From the NCBI GenBank assembly GCA_038502055.1, contig JAXRKN010000043.1, positions 2,232,001-2,296,000 on the forward strand: a stretch of 64,000 nucleotides of DNA, read 5' to 3'. Positions within the stretch are counted from its first letter, which is position 1. The number at the start of each line of letters is the position of its first letter. Made by a program: the position numbers and the translations under genes. This stretch comes from Tanytarsus gracilentus. Lineage: Eukaryota; Arthropoda; Insecta; Diptera; Chironomidae. Under the pieces are notes generated by a model. The model was not told where the DNA came from and did no database searches. It was given only the letters and a program-made list of their open reading frames with translations. Shown one piece after another: positions 52,001 to 63,887 of this stretch.

Positions 52001-54058
52001 TAACATAAGCTCGCTTGCTTTAGTTGTGTTCTCATTTTTCTAGATCATTTAATTCAATAATTAAGTTGCTGGAAGGAACATCACAAAAAAGTTATAAAGC
52101 AAGCTCATAATGGAATCTGTCGCTAGAGAAAATTAACTGAAGAAAAAGTTTCCTTGCGGTGAATTTTTGAAAATTTAAAAATTGTTTTGTCTAAATTTAT
52201 TAAAATTTAACGAATTTTTCAAATTTTTTAAATATTTAATTTAACCCTAAATTCACCGCAATATTTTTAAGCACTTCAACAATATGAAAAATGTTTATTC
52301 TAAAGAAAAAAGGTTTGAGGGAAAAATGTGTCGTGAGAGATTTTAATCCGCAACATAATCCCAAACACAACAAGGGAGATTAAAAAATATTAAAGACCGC
52401 ACCATCAATGTGGAATGCAATGAGATGAAAAAATTCTCCCTCAATATTTAATAGACAAAAAAAAGTCATGATGAACTACAACAATGAACATTGTCTGTTG
52501 GTATCTTTGATAATTCTTTAAACAACTTTTTTGTGGATTATTTTCAAGTGCTTGACACTTTAATGAAATGCCATCGCACTCAGCTCGAGGGGATTTTTAA
52601 GAAAAATTTTTGCTCTGTAATTGAGCTTAAAATAATTTTTTTGTGCACAATTCAAGATTAAATCCACCTACATTCCTTTTACTATTTGTCCTGTGTTGGC
52701 ATCTGAAATTTACCTAGCTCACAGAATGAGAGACAGACAATGTTAATTAGTTTACTTAAGTTGTTGCGTACATTCTGGTGGTTTTTAAGGGGCTAAATTT
52801 TCAGATTATTAACTTTATTGTTGTTGTTTAGACTAAAATGTGGGTTAAAATTGTTTCATTGCCCTTTTGAGCAGTTGAGAAGTGAAGATAATATATTTCT
52901 CGTTTTAATGAGGTTAAAGTGTAAACTAAATCCTATGGAGTCATTTTACCAAGACTTAAGTGCTTGAAACTTAAACCAAAGCCATTTATCTCAATTTATA
53001 TTCATAATTTCGAGTATTTATTTAAATCTCGAATATTTCATACTCAAATAAAAATTTACAATCTCAAACCGCCCACACCGATGGGCACTCTCGTGTCATG
53101 CATGTCCAAAAACACACAAAATTCTCATTTCGTTTCCGGCATTCATAATTTTTTTTTGTTGTAATCCGAACACTTCTGGAAACACTCACGAATTATGGAT
53201 ACTTGAGCCTTCGCCATAAATTTTTCAAACAACCAGCTGGACGGCGTTGTTAGAAATTTTTCTCCTTCACTCTCCCAACGACCTTTGCCAAAAAAGTAAT
53301 TTCTGCTTTTTTCATTTCACCCACACTCGACGTGCAGCTTGTGATCAAGCTGAGAATTTTTATGTCTTAAGAGTGAGAGATGAAATTTCATTCGAATGGA
53401 ATTCCTTTTATTTTTTTGAAGATACATTTTCATTTTCATCAACAACCAGTAGCCACGAGGGATGGATATGAATGAGAGTTGAGTACAGTGAAAAAAGTCA
53501 ATGGACAACCTGAAATTTTACATTTCAACTCGTTGATGACTTTTAGATGAAAAATACCAGAGTGATGGAAATTCACAATTTGTGTGCTGGTTTATGGTTT
53601 GAGGGAGTAAAATTTCGATTCTAAGAATTTTTTAGTTCAACTTCGATATTAAGAATTTTTTGCAATTAAACTTCTATAAACCGTTTTATAGAGAATTTAA
53701 ATTTTTCTTCAATACAAAAGTAAAACTTTGGTTTATCAAAATAATTTTTAAAATCTCACTTAAACCTCTTTAAATCGGAAAATAGCAAAATACTTACAAA
53801 AAAGACAATGTCGATTATGATGAGAACATATTTGATGAAGTTTATGCTGCAACAACCCGAGTCACGTGTCTTTGGTTTCTTAATTTTAATTTGTTTCTGT
53901 GGTGATTTTTGTTTTTTGCTCTGCTTTGCTGCATTTCCATTCTTGACGGTGTCATTGTTTTTGTTTGCTGCACTTATGTTGTTGTTGTTATTATTATTTT
54001 GGTGATGATTGTCAGTGCCGTTGGCTGTGCCGTTCTTTGTTGATTTATTTGGTGCCAT
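43036..54058 (-). CDS. tetraspanin, CD151-like, with long N-terminal extension
   Basis: Exons on the minus strand: 54058-53798, 44654-44463, 43767-43420, 43365-43036; 1131 nt, 376 residues, all junctions phase 0. Residues 1-70 are an Asn/Lys/Gln-rich cytoplasmic extension with a run of seven Asn, ending in a CC pair next to the membrane. Membrane spans lie at about 76-98, 115-140, 152-172 and 280-305. The large loop has CCG (212-214), PDSCC (244-248), C255 and C269, giving the six-cysteine pattern. The C-terminal tail of about 60 residues is acidic then Ser/Pro-rich, and unusually long. Such proteins partner integrins in the plasma membrane. The similarity to CD151/TSPAN11 is from overall pattern (ALSVWTMLYKHQYVALL) and is not proven. 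Intron 1 is 9.1 kb while the others are 54 and 695 bases, so it may hold enhancers. Confidence 0.88.
44655..53797 (-). other. 9.1-kb first intron of the CD151-like tetraspanin
   Basis: Bounded by GTAAGT at 53797 and TTACAG at 44655 on the minus strand. Mostly AT-rich. Palindromic GGTTCGAATCC-like motifs occur near 45003, 45669, 46890 and 48179. Open frames at 45747-46052 and 48482-48700 on the plus strand are not supported as genes. No RNA gene was recognised. Confidence 0.5.
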
Positions 54059-57000
54059 TGCACTTCACTTTCAGAATTTGTTATCGATTTTTTTCTCAAT
54101 CACATTTCAAGATTTTTTTACTCTTGCGGTGGAATTCATCGATGATTGACTTTTGTCGGAATTTCTTTCATCACTTTTTTGTGTCCTGCTTGTTACCGTT
54201 ATGGTTTCGATTTTTGATGATTTTTATGTTTAATCTGTAATGATAAAAAATTTAATTTTTTAATGTGCAAAAAAATTTCGACGATATTTAACAAAAAATT
54301 CATTTAAGCTCTTAAAGGTAATCTGGAAACTCCGATAACGATTTCGTTTGAGTGTCTCGCTGTCATTAACAGCATCGAGAACAGCGAATATCGCCTTGAG
54401 CGTCCATAAAGTGCGGTCTTAACTCAATTTTATGCTCGGCATGTTCAGCGAGGCTCTAATTGAAAATTTTAAAGGCTTCTTTTATGTTCTCGAACGTAAT
54501 CATTATCAGTCGTGTACGACATGAAGCTCAATGAAAGATAAATTAAACGGTAAAAAAGAGAAAAATTTGCGTGATCAAGAGAGAACTTTTTTAATTCATG
54601 TTGCTGAAGAAATTAACAAGCGAGTGAAGAGATAAAATATTTCGCATGCCATTAAAATTAAATTTATTGAAAGTCGCACATGAGATGGAAAATGAAACGT
54701 AAACTTCGTCCATTCATTGCATAATGGACTCACGTGAGAAACGTTGCGGTTATCAATTCAATGAAGCTTTAAGTGCTAAATGGCACAATGAATGGACTTT
54801 AATGGATGCTTTCGAGCTACCAGAGTCAAGAATTAATTTTCGATCGAGCAATTTATGGGCTGAGGTTTAATTTATTGGAATTTCTATGGTGAGCCCAATA
54901 TGGAGCTTTTTATCGCAAACTCATTGTTTTCAATTCATCAACGTTATTAAGCTGGGGAGCTCGCATATCATCGTCATAACCATCAGTTGGAACTTCCTCA
55001 ACTCTCTCATAATGAGATCGAGAACGAGCGCCGCAAGTTGCCGGCAAAGGAATTTCTGAATGTCAGGGGTGGGAAACTCTAAATTTAAATTTCATATTGA
55101 AGATCATTGAAAAAGAATTGAAAAGTTTTGAAATTTTCAAATTTTTAACGTCTTTTTAAAATTTAATTTAAAAAAAATCATTCCTTGCAAAATTCTTTCA
55201 TCCACTACTTTTTTTCTCACGTATTTCGCGCTTAATCAGCAGATTTTGATGCCTCTTCATAAAAATATTCTCTTTTTGCGCATAGACCATGCGGCAATGG
55301 ATCGCAACATTACTTTTATACACTCTATTCTATTCCATTTACTTACTAGCCATTCTTTTACCTTTCTCTCGCTCAACATGACCATCATTGTGATGTTCTT
55401 TGTAGCCGTCCAATTAGACTTTTTTTGTCGATTCTCAAACGCTGATAAAGCGAAGGAATTTTTGCGTGTGCACATTCTCATTAATTTTAATTAAAAATTT
55501 TTCTTTCTCGTTAAAGCTTGATGAGGAAATTGAGAGGAGCACGTGTGAGAGATTATGAGAGGAGTTTAATGGCGATTTTCTAGACGAGCGTCAATTAATT
55601 GAGTTTTCAGTTGACGAGAAAACACGAAAGTGGATCGGATGTTAATTAGAATTTGAAACTTTCACGTGTTCGTTAAATTTAATCCGTTAAGATTTTCTCG
55701 TTTAATTTTTCAGTTTTTTTTAAAAAGATCTTAATATTTTAGCTTTAAGTCTTCATTAAAAAAATTTTATGATTTATTTCGCAAAATCTTCATCCAGTCT
55801 TTAAGTTCTCTCTCATCGAATGCAAAGCGATTTGCGACATAAATTATGCTGTGCGTGAAATTTTCTTCGACTGTTACTGCAATTTATTATCATCGATGCA
55901 AAAATTATATGCTATCGACCGAGCACACTGCAATGGTGATTCTTCATAATTTTTCGGAGAATTTTCTCTTTATTTTTGTAACGGAGTGAATTATTGCAAC
56001 CGTGAACGGTAATTTTGTATTTAAATTATTTTGTAATATGCAGAAAATTATTAAATTGCAACGTGGTTCGTTATCATGTCTTCTAAGTGAACATCGCACG
56101 TCTTTCACATCATCGCGATCGACATCAATTGGCGTAATTATGCTTCTTGTGAGAGCTGAGAGAACACAAATGTGGTTGAGACAGTTTTTTTAAAATTAAT
56201 TTGATTTTTAAAATAAATTATAACAGTTTTGTCAAATTATTATAACAGTTTTAGAACAAACTAAAAGATTTAGTACAAATTATTCAAAATCAAAACAGCC
56301 GTTACAAAAAATAAATCGATTTTAATCTTCTATTAACTTTTTAAATTTCTAAAAATTAAGCTTTAATTTTTTTATTAAAATAATTTCTCGTACTTATTTT
56401 TGAACCACTCAACGTTTTCCCCTTTCGAGTGTTAAGTGCCGAAAATTATGCTTAATCATCGTCAAATGGGTTATCGATCGGCTGGTCCATAACATAAGAG
56501 CACTCGAGTACTTCACTTACTCTCTCTCTCACTCACTCACTTACGATGTAAGTTGTCATTTTGTCAAACGTTAATTGACATCTTGAGCGAAGAAGAAGTT
56601 TAAAAAATTCCTCCATCAAAACCGCAATTGGAAATCTTACAACAAAAAAGTAATTGAGAAGCAATTAGAATGTGAAAGAGATTTTTTGTGTCTTGCGGTT
56701 GTGCGTATGCATACACATGAGATGAAAAAATCTCAATCGAGTTTCATTGTTTGTGCAGTTGAGTATTTGAGAGCATGAAAAGGGTTTCATGACAGTCATC
56801 ATCGTTGTTGTTGTTGTTGTGTTTACAATTTGATTGCTGCTAATTGGTCAAGAGAGCGATTTTTTGAGTTTAAAACACATAATTGAACGAATTGTGGTGC
56901 AAAATTAAATATTGTTGACTAAAACTGTCATAAATTAAAATTAATAAGATTTTGTACTAAAACTGTTATAAAATTAAAAAACCTCAATTATTAATAAAAA

Positions 57001-58925
57001 AAACTTAATCTTTAATTCCTTTAATTTTTTGATGGTGTAAATTAAGTTTTTTAATGCCACTGTCACTCATAAAAACCTTTGATGAGATTTTTTATGCCCT
57101 TCCGATAACAAAATATTTTCCTTATTAATTCTAATTAAAACATTTTTTATGGTGTCATGACACACATCGTGCCATCATTAATCATCCACATGTTTATGTT
57201 TAAGCGGCTCGGTTTTTTTAGCGAACGGTGTTAAAATGCTCGAGCATTGTTTGCTCTTGAAAATCGATATCACATTAAATTCGTTGCTCGCGCTTTTCCT
57301 ATGATTAATCACACGCTTCGGACTTTATGTTACAATTTTTTTTTCGAGAGATGACAAATTGCTTTTGCATATTTTGTAATAATTTTTTTGTTTTGTTTAA
57401 TTTACGATGCAAGTTTAATTGCTTAAATCCGGTGTGGAAGATTTTTTGTGTAGTGATAAATTTTTTATTATTTTTATGGAAGTGAACTTTAGTTATTGGA
57501 AGCAATAAATTTACAATTTTGCGGTGAAAAGTTATTGCAGAGAATTTATTTTAAAATGCTGTCAATTTAGTAAAATTTGTACTAAAATGCTGTCACTTTA
57601 TAATTTGTTCTAATTTAATAATTTTTCATGTTCAGCAAAAACCACATAAAGCAAAAAACGAAAGAGAATTTACACATTAAAATATTTTCTATGATAAATT
57701 GCCATGCCAGCACACCACAGTTGCTGAGCACAGTCTTAAAAATTCTCTCAATGAAATTCATTCACAATTTTCTCGAGCCTCAACTCGATGTCGTGCGGTG
57801 AAGTTCTGAATCTATAAATTTGCAATGGCTTCTTGTTCAGCAGCAGCAAAACCACTTCTGGACATTTAAAGAATTGTGTGTGGCTTTAATTCTCTTCTCT
57901 TTTGCACATGATTGCGTGATATTGCACCGAAATAAAGGAAAAAAATCAAACTGGAATTTTCATTCATTTCATCCCACATTGCAATTGCTCCAAGTCGAGA
58001 GAATTGAATGGCTTTCATGGTCTGCGGAAGATCTCAATTGACTTTATGGGGCGGATAAAATTCACAGAATGATTGAGGATCGAATTTCATGGGAAGATTT
58101 TATGGGAATTAGATAAAAATATTAAATTAACTTTTGTGCTCTGTAATTGTAATGAATTCGATTTAATTTAAAGTCTTCAAAAATGTTAAACTTTTATGAT
58201 CAATTTAATTTTTAAACTGCAATAATTTTTTAATCCTTTTGTCCTAAAACTGCTTTAATTTTTATACTTTTCTAGTACTAAAATGGCTATATTTTTTTAA
58301 CATCATTTTAGTACTAAAATTCTTAAAAAAAATATCTTTTTAGTTCTAAAATTTCGATAATTAAATTTAGGTTAAGTTTTAATCACTCAATCTCATTCTA
58401 AAATGACTCAAACTTAATGTCTCAATCTCATTCTAAAATGCAATCAATTTCAAATTTTAATCTTTTCCACTCTTTTCATTAAAGTGGCCAGCTTGCATTT
58501 TGGTCATAAATTTTAATTCTCAGCTCTCTGCTTTTCATGTCCATGTGCATTTTAATGCTCAATTTTCTACTCAATGCACTAAAATTTTATGGGTGAAAAG
58601 ATTTTTTGGAGCATGAGAAAAGGAGAAAATTATAAAGGATAACTTCAATGTTTGTAATAAATTTTTTAGCTCAAATAAAGTTGTTGAGAAAAATATAAAA
58701 ATTTGAACTAGAGCAAATCAATCAAATTTTACAAACATTGATTGCACTTACGCAAAGATGCAACGCGTGAGATCAAACATCAAAAGAAAAGCCGAAATAA
58801 AACAAAAATCAATCTTATTCAACTCGCGTGATTGTGAAAGTTAATTGAGTTTCTTTGATGATTAAATATTAATTACAGTTAAATGCTTTTCCTAGTAATT
58901 TCATGATGAAAATTATTGGGAAGTA
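54059..58925. other. upstream region of the CD151-like tetraspanin
   Basis: About 4.9 kb without a supported gene. The 54310-54540 block is clearly less AT-rich than its surroundings and, being 250 bases upstream of the ATG, is a candidate promoter or proximal regulatory region. A GTT run lies near 56810. Between 56220 and 58440 the motif GTACTAAAA recurs irregularly, and CTCAATCTCATTCTAAAATG is directly repeated at 58386 and 58421. Confidence 0.4.
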
Positions 58926-59040
58926 CCCTCGTAGCACAAGAAAACTCTTTTTTTACTCTTTAAGAGCTCTTTAAAAGAGTTGTTGCTAAAAAGAACTCTA
59001 AAAGAACTCTTTAAGAGCTCTTTTTTAGTGCTTTTTGATA

Positions 59041-60470
59041 AAAACTCTTTTTTAACTCCCTTAAAAGAGTTCTTTTAGAGCTCTTTTTCAACTCTTTTTT
59101 AGAGAAAATTTTTAAAATTCGAAGTACTCTTTTTTAACTCCTTAAAAAGAGTTCTTTTAGAGCTCTTTTTCAACTCTTTTTTAGAGAAAATTTTTATAAT
59201 TCGAAGTACTCTTTTTTAACTCCTTAAAAAGAGTTCTTTTAGAGCTCTTTTTCAACTCTTTTTTAGAGAAAATTTTTAAAATTCGAAGTACTCTTTTTTA
59301 ACTCCTTAAAAAGAGTACTTTTAGAGCTCCTTTTTAACTCTTTTTTAGAGAAAATTTTTATAATTCGAAGTACTCTTTTATCACTCTAAAAAAGAGTTCT
59401 TTTAGAGCTCTTTTTCAACTCTTTTTAAGAGGTAAATTTTTTTACTCTAAAATAGAGTTCTTTAAGAGCTCTTTTTCAACTCTTTTTTAGAGTTAATTTT
59501 TCTTTGCTAAAATTACTCTTTTTTTACTCTATATTAGAGTTCTTTAAGAGCTCTTTTTCAACTCTTTTTTAGAGTTATTTTTTCTGTGCTAAAATTACTC
59601 TTTTTTTACTCTAAATTAGAGTTCTTTTAGAGCTCTTTTTCAACTCTTTTTTAGAATTAATTTTCTTTACTAAAATTACTCTTTTTTCAATCTGAAATAG
59701 AGTTCTTTTAGAGCTCTTTTTTAGAGTTAATTTTTCTTTGCTAAAATTACTCTTTTTTTACTCTAAATTAGAGTTCTTTAAGAGCTCTTTTTCAACTCTT
59801 TTTTAGAGTTAATTTTCTTTACTAAAATTACTCTTTTTTTATTCTAAATTAGAGTTTTTTTAGAGCTCCTTTTCAACTCTTTTTTAGAGTTAATTTTTCT
59901 TTACTAAAATTACTCTTTTTTTACCTCAAAAAAAGAATTCTTTTAGAGCTCTTTTTCAACTCTTTTTTAGAGTTGATTTTTCTTTACTAAAATTATTCTT
60001 TTTTACTCTAAATTAGAGTTCTTTAAGAGCTCCTTTTCAACTCTTTTTTAGAGTTAATTTTTCTTTACTAAAATTACTCTTTTTTTACCTCAAAAAAAGA
60101 ATTCTTTTAGAGCTCTTTTTCAACTCTTTTTTAGAGTTGATTTTTCTTTACTAAAATTATTCTTTTTTACTCTAAATTAGAGTTCTTTAAGAGCTCTTTT
60201 CTAACTCTTTTTTAGAGTTGATTTTTCTTTACTAAAATTATTTTTTTTTACTTTAAATTAGAGTTCTTTTATAGCTCTTTTTCAACTCTTTTTTAGAGTT
60301 AATTTTAAAAAAATTAAATCACTCTTTTTTCACTCTAAAATAGAGTTTTTTTAGAGCTCCTTTTCAACTCTTTTTTAGAGTTGATTTTTCTTTACTAAAA
60401 TCACTCTTTTTTCACTCTAAAAAAGAATTCTTTTAGAGCTCTTTTCTAACTCTTTTTTAGAGTAGATAAT
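59041..60470. repeat. 82-bp tandem repeat array, about 17 copies
   Basis: Marker words give the period directly. GAAGTACTC occurs at 59121, 59203, 59285 and 59367, exactly 82 apart. CTAAAATTACTC-type words then recur at steps of 81-83 from 59506 to 60231, with one 71-base unit. Each unit carries AGAGTTCTTTTAGAGCTCTT followed by CAACTCTTTTTTAGAG, so it folds on itself. There are two subtypes: an early one with GAAAATTTTTA-AATTCGAAG and a later one with TTAATTTTTCTTTACTAAAA. Confidence 0.85.
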
Positions 60471-60796
60471 TTCGGATTCAAAGGACTCTTTTTTAGGAGT
60501 TATGAAAGAGTTCTTTTGGAGCACTTTATCAATTTTTAATTAAAGTAAAAAATTTAGAAATTAGAATTGAAAGTCTTCTTTTTTAACACTTACGAATGAG
60601 TTTTTTTCAAAAAAAATAAAGTAAATATAATTTCAAATTCAAGTTTCAAACAAAATAAAATATAAATGTTCAATACGTTGACTAATTTAAATTTTGTTTG
60701 AAATTATACGGTATTAATTTACGAAATAACGTACTTTCTAGAATTTCACAACTTAAATATGTCATTTAGTCAAACAGTTTATAAATAAATATTTGC

Positions 60797-60872
60797 TGCA
60801 GTAGCCCAGTCGGTTAAGCGCTCGCGTAGGAGAAAATGTGTCGGATGAGTCGCGGTTCGAATCCTAACATCG
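60797..60872 (+). repeat. tRNA-derived segment (A and B box), SINE-head-like
   Basis: TAGCCCAGTCGG (60802-60813) matches the tRNA A box and GGTTCGAATCC (60854-60864) matches the B box exactly, 40 bases apart, in the right order. A cloverleaf cannot be completed: the acceptor and T stems do not pair and the anticodon stem is poor. This is a tRNA-derived sequence, as in SINE heads, and not a working tRNA. An A-rich tract follows at 60877. Confidence 0.6.
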
Positions 60873-61222
60873 TAAGTATTAAAAAAAACTTCAAAATTTT
60901 ACTAACTTATATTTCTCACACTCAGAAGCAAAAAAGAAGACATGAAACCAAAAAAAATAAGGATCGAGGTTAATTAAACTAACAAAAAAAGTGGAACGGA
61001 TGGAAAATGAACAACTCTTAAAAAGAGCTCTTAAAGAGTTCTAAAAAAAGAGCTCTTAAAGAGTTCTGAAAAAGAGCACCTAAAAGAGCACAAAAAAAGA
61101 GCTCCAAAAGAATGAGAAGAAAGAGATCTGAAAAGAAATGAGAAAAAATATTTTTTTATTTTGGGTTTTTTGGAGCTCTTTGAAAGAGCTCTTTAAGTGT
61201 TCTTTTAGAGCTCTTTTTTTAC

Positions 61223-61463
61223 GAAAAAAAAGAGTTAAAAAAGAGCTTTGGGACCTTCAAAAAGAACTCTTTTTTGGAGCTCTTTTTAAGAGCTCTTAAA
61301 GAGTTCTTTTAGAGCTCTAAAAAAGAGTTCTAAAAACGTGCTAAAATATTTTTAGCACTCTTTTTTAAGAGCTCTAAAAGAACTCTTTAAGAGCTCCAAA
61401 AAAGAGCTCCAAAAAAGAGCTCTTTTTGAAGGTCCCAAAGCTCTTTTTTAACTCTTTTTTTTG
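61223..61463. repeat. 240-bp imperfect palindrome in the right arm
   Basis: GAGCTTTGGGACCTTC at 61243-61258 is matched by its exact reverse complement at 61428-61443. The centre is the hairpin GTGCTAAAA-TAT-TTTTAGCAC at 61338-61358. The intervening GAGCTC-rich sequence pairs with small indels, and pairing extends outward to the AAAAAAAAGAGTT and AACTCTTTTTTTT blocks. Confidence 0.8.
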
Positions 61464-61552
61464 GCATAAAAGAGTTAATAAAGAGTAAAAAAAGAGTTCT
61501 TTCAAAGAGCTCAAAAAGAGCTCCAAAAGAGTTCTCTTGTGCTACGAGGGTA

Positions 61553-63887
61553 TAAATTCATCAGCAAGAACATTGTCAACAAATAAAATCGAGTCATGAC
61601 CATGACATTGCACTGTTCGATAACGGTCTCAAGTTGGGTGTTTTTATCTCGAATTTCCAAATATGGAATTGAAGCAGTGAACTGAAATTATTTACGTGTG
61701 ACTCGATTCGGAAGAGAAAAAGGTAGTTTAATATTGAGGTTAAAGAAGTAAGTCAAAGAATCAAAAATTGATTTAGAAATTCAAAATTACAAGCTAAATC
61801 TTTATGATCACAAATGTCTAAATATTTGGAGATTCATTTTTGTAATTAGAGATCTTTTAAAGTTTGACCCAAATAATTCATTCTAATGCACTTAAAATCA
61901 TATCAAAAAGTAAGAAAAAAATTCTAGCAATAAAAAATATTTTCTATTAAATTACATTAAAAAAATGTTTTGATGCATCATGATGTAAAGCAATAACACA
62001 CTTCTCAAGTATAAAATGTACAACAACTTTAGTCTGTTTGTGTGTAACATTCTCAATTTATGATTTAATGCAGTTTAAGATTAATTTTTTTTTCTCTTTA
62101 AACTTTCGACGGCTTGACATATTAGCCTCCTAGTATGGTTCATGTTTTCCGAATGAACACTAAAAGTGCATTTAAAATTTGAATTTGCTTCGCAATAAAA
62201 ATATTTTTTATAGCTTTTCAATGCATTCGATAGAAATTCTTTTAATAATATTGAATATGAAGAATTTTGTCTGGAAAATTTTTATTGATTTTCATCGCAG
62301 CTGCAGAAAATTAAAATGAAAATTGGAATAAGAAATTTAATTAAGGTGAAAATATTAATTAATTAATGACTGAATTAATTCAGTTTGTTTTATAATTAAA
62401 CGAAATCTAAAAACTCAAAAGCTCTTTTTACTAAATTTATTGACTGAATTGAGTGATTAACTTCTCAAGTTTATTAATTAAGAAATTTTGTTCTAATTTT
62501 CTCGAGCGAGATGATTTGAGTCAGCTGGAGAACCTTGAGAAGCTATTTGAGAAAACATCGAGCACAACTTGTTTCGGCATTTCGTTTAACTTTTTTTCAG
62601 AAAAATACATTTCATGAAAAAATAAAAAAATTCTCGTAGTTGCAAGGTTAAAATAATTTTCAAATGTTTATCGAACCAGATGAGAAAAATTAATATTTTT
62701 TCTAGCTATTTTTAGAACGCGCTAAAATGATTTAATCCAAACTGAGATACGCGCGTCGTTTGATCAGTGTTATGGCAATTTTAGAGTCAATATTTAAAAA
62801 AAAATTAATAATTTTATTTCATCGCCAAATGCGGAAAGCTTTTTGCTGTTCTGCGTTGTGAATTTTTTTGCACAATTACTAGCAAGTTAATAAGTGGTAA
62901 GTCGTCCACATATTTTAAAATATGTTAAATCGTAAACTGAGAACGTTACTCAAAAACAAACAGACAGTCTTAAAAAATTAGAAAAATTATTAAAAACACA
63001 TGTGAATCATTTCTGGTTATTAGCACATAACTAAAGGCTGAAAATACATCAAAATATTAAAGTTCAATTTTCATCGCATCTGTTTTCAATTTTCATTCCA
63101 TTGAAAAAAATTATCAAATAATTTCTGCCGCAAAACAATTTTTACAACATCAAAAAATAATTTCCAATCATCCAAATCGTCTTCGCATGTCATTACCATC
63201 TGAACATAACTTTTCTTTCTGATTTTTATCTCAATTTTCTCTCAACTCGAGTATTTCAATAATTTATTGCCTTCATTCACGGAACAACAAAAAAAGACTA
63301 TCGCAGCAGCGACATTTCAGCCCACACAATTTGCATCTCTTCGGACTCACACGAGAAATTTTCAGTGGTCAACCGAGACTTGCATGTTCATTCATAAAAA
63401 AATGTTTTCGATTTCTTTTTCAAGTCAATGATTTTTTAATCTCTAAAGTGAATGAATTCATTTTAGTGAAATTAAGTGATCAAAAGTTTAATTCCAAATA
63501 ATTTTTGAACTGTGAATTTTGTGATTTAAAAGATTATTTCTTAATTCCTTTTTAAATATGCAATTATTGAAGTTTTATTGCGTCATTTTGAAAAAAAAAA
63601 TCATTCGAATTTACTTCAAGTTTTAATCTTGATTTAATTCCAATTTATTTTATTTGTAATTGTGTGCTTTGGTTAAAATTGTTGTGGGTGGAAATTACAA
63701 GCAAAAAATGAAAATTTAAGGTTCATTAAAATTTTTAGAAATAACATTTAAACTTAAAAAATAAAATAAATTTTTTAAAAACCCCAAAAAATTTTATTTC
63801 ACATCAAAAATTTAAAACCAAAAACTAAACCACAAAAACTTCAAATATCAAAATTTTTTCATGTCACATTAAGTTTCAGTCACTCAC
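61553..63887. other. AT-rich region right of the TIR element
   Basis: About 2.3 kb with no supported gene, RNA or long repeat. It could be the first intron of the candidate minus-strand exon at 63888-63921. Confidence 0.35.

Larger units (their letters stand above)
58926..61550. mobile_element. 2.6-kb terminal-inverted-repeat element filled with GAGCTC-palindrome repeats
   Basis: The left end reads CCCTCGTAGCACAAGAAAAC and the reverse complement of the right end reads CCCTCGTAGCACAAGAGAAC, so the termini are inverted repeats with one mismatch in 20. TA dinucleotides flank both ends (58924-58925 and 61551-61552), compatible with a TA target duplication of the Tc1/mariner type, although TA could be part of the palindromic termini. 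Inside are a tandem array (59041-60470), a non-repetitive middle with a tRNA-like segment, and a hairpin-rich right arm. No transposase frame exists, so it is non-autonomous. The layout resembles foldback elements. Confidence 0.75.

Noticed and set aside
53808..54240. Plus-strand frames opposite the tetraspanin first exon
   Set aside because: Shadows of the real minus-strand exon; the Leu/Phe/Cys runs mirror the Asn and Gln repeats.
59041..60470. CRISPR-like array
   Set aside because: Units are contiguous, with no unique spacers, and the context is an insect genome.
60797..60872. Functional tRNA gene
   Set aside because: A and B boxes fit, but acceptor, anticodon and T stems do not pair.
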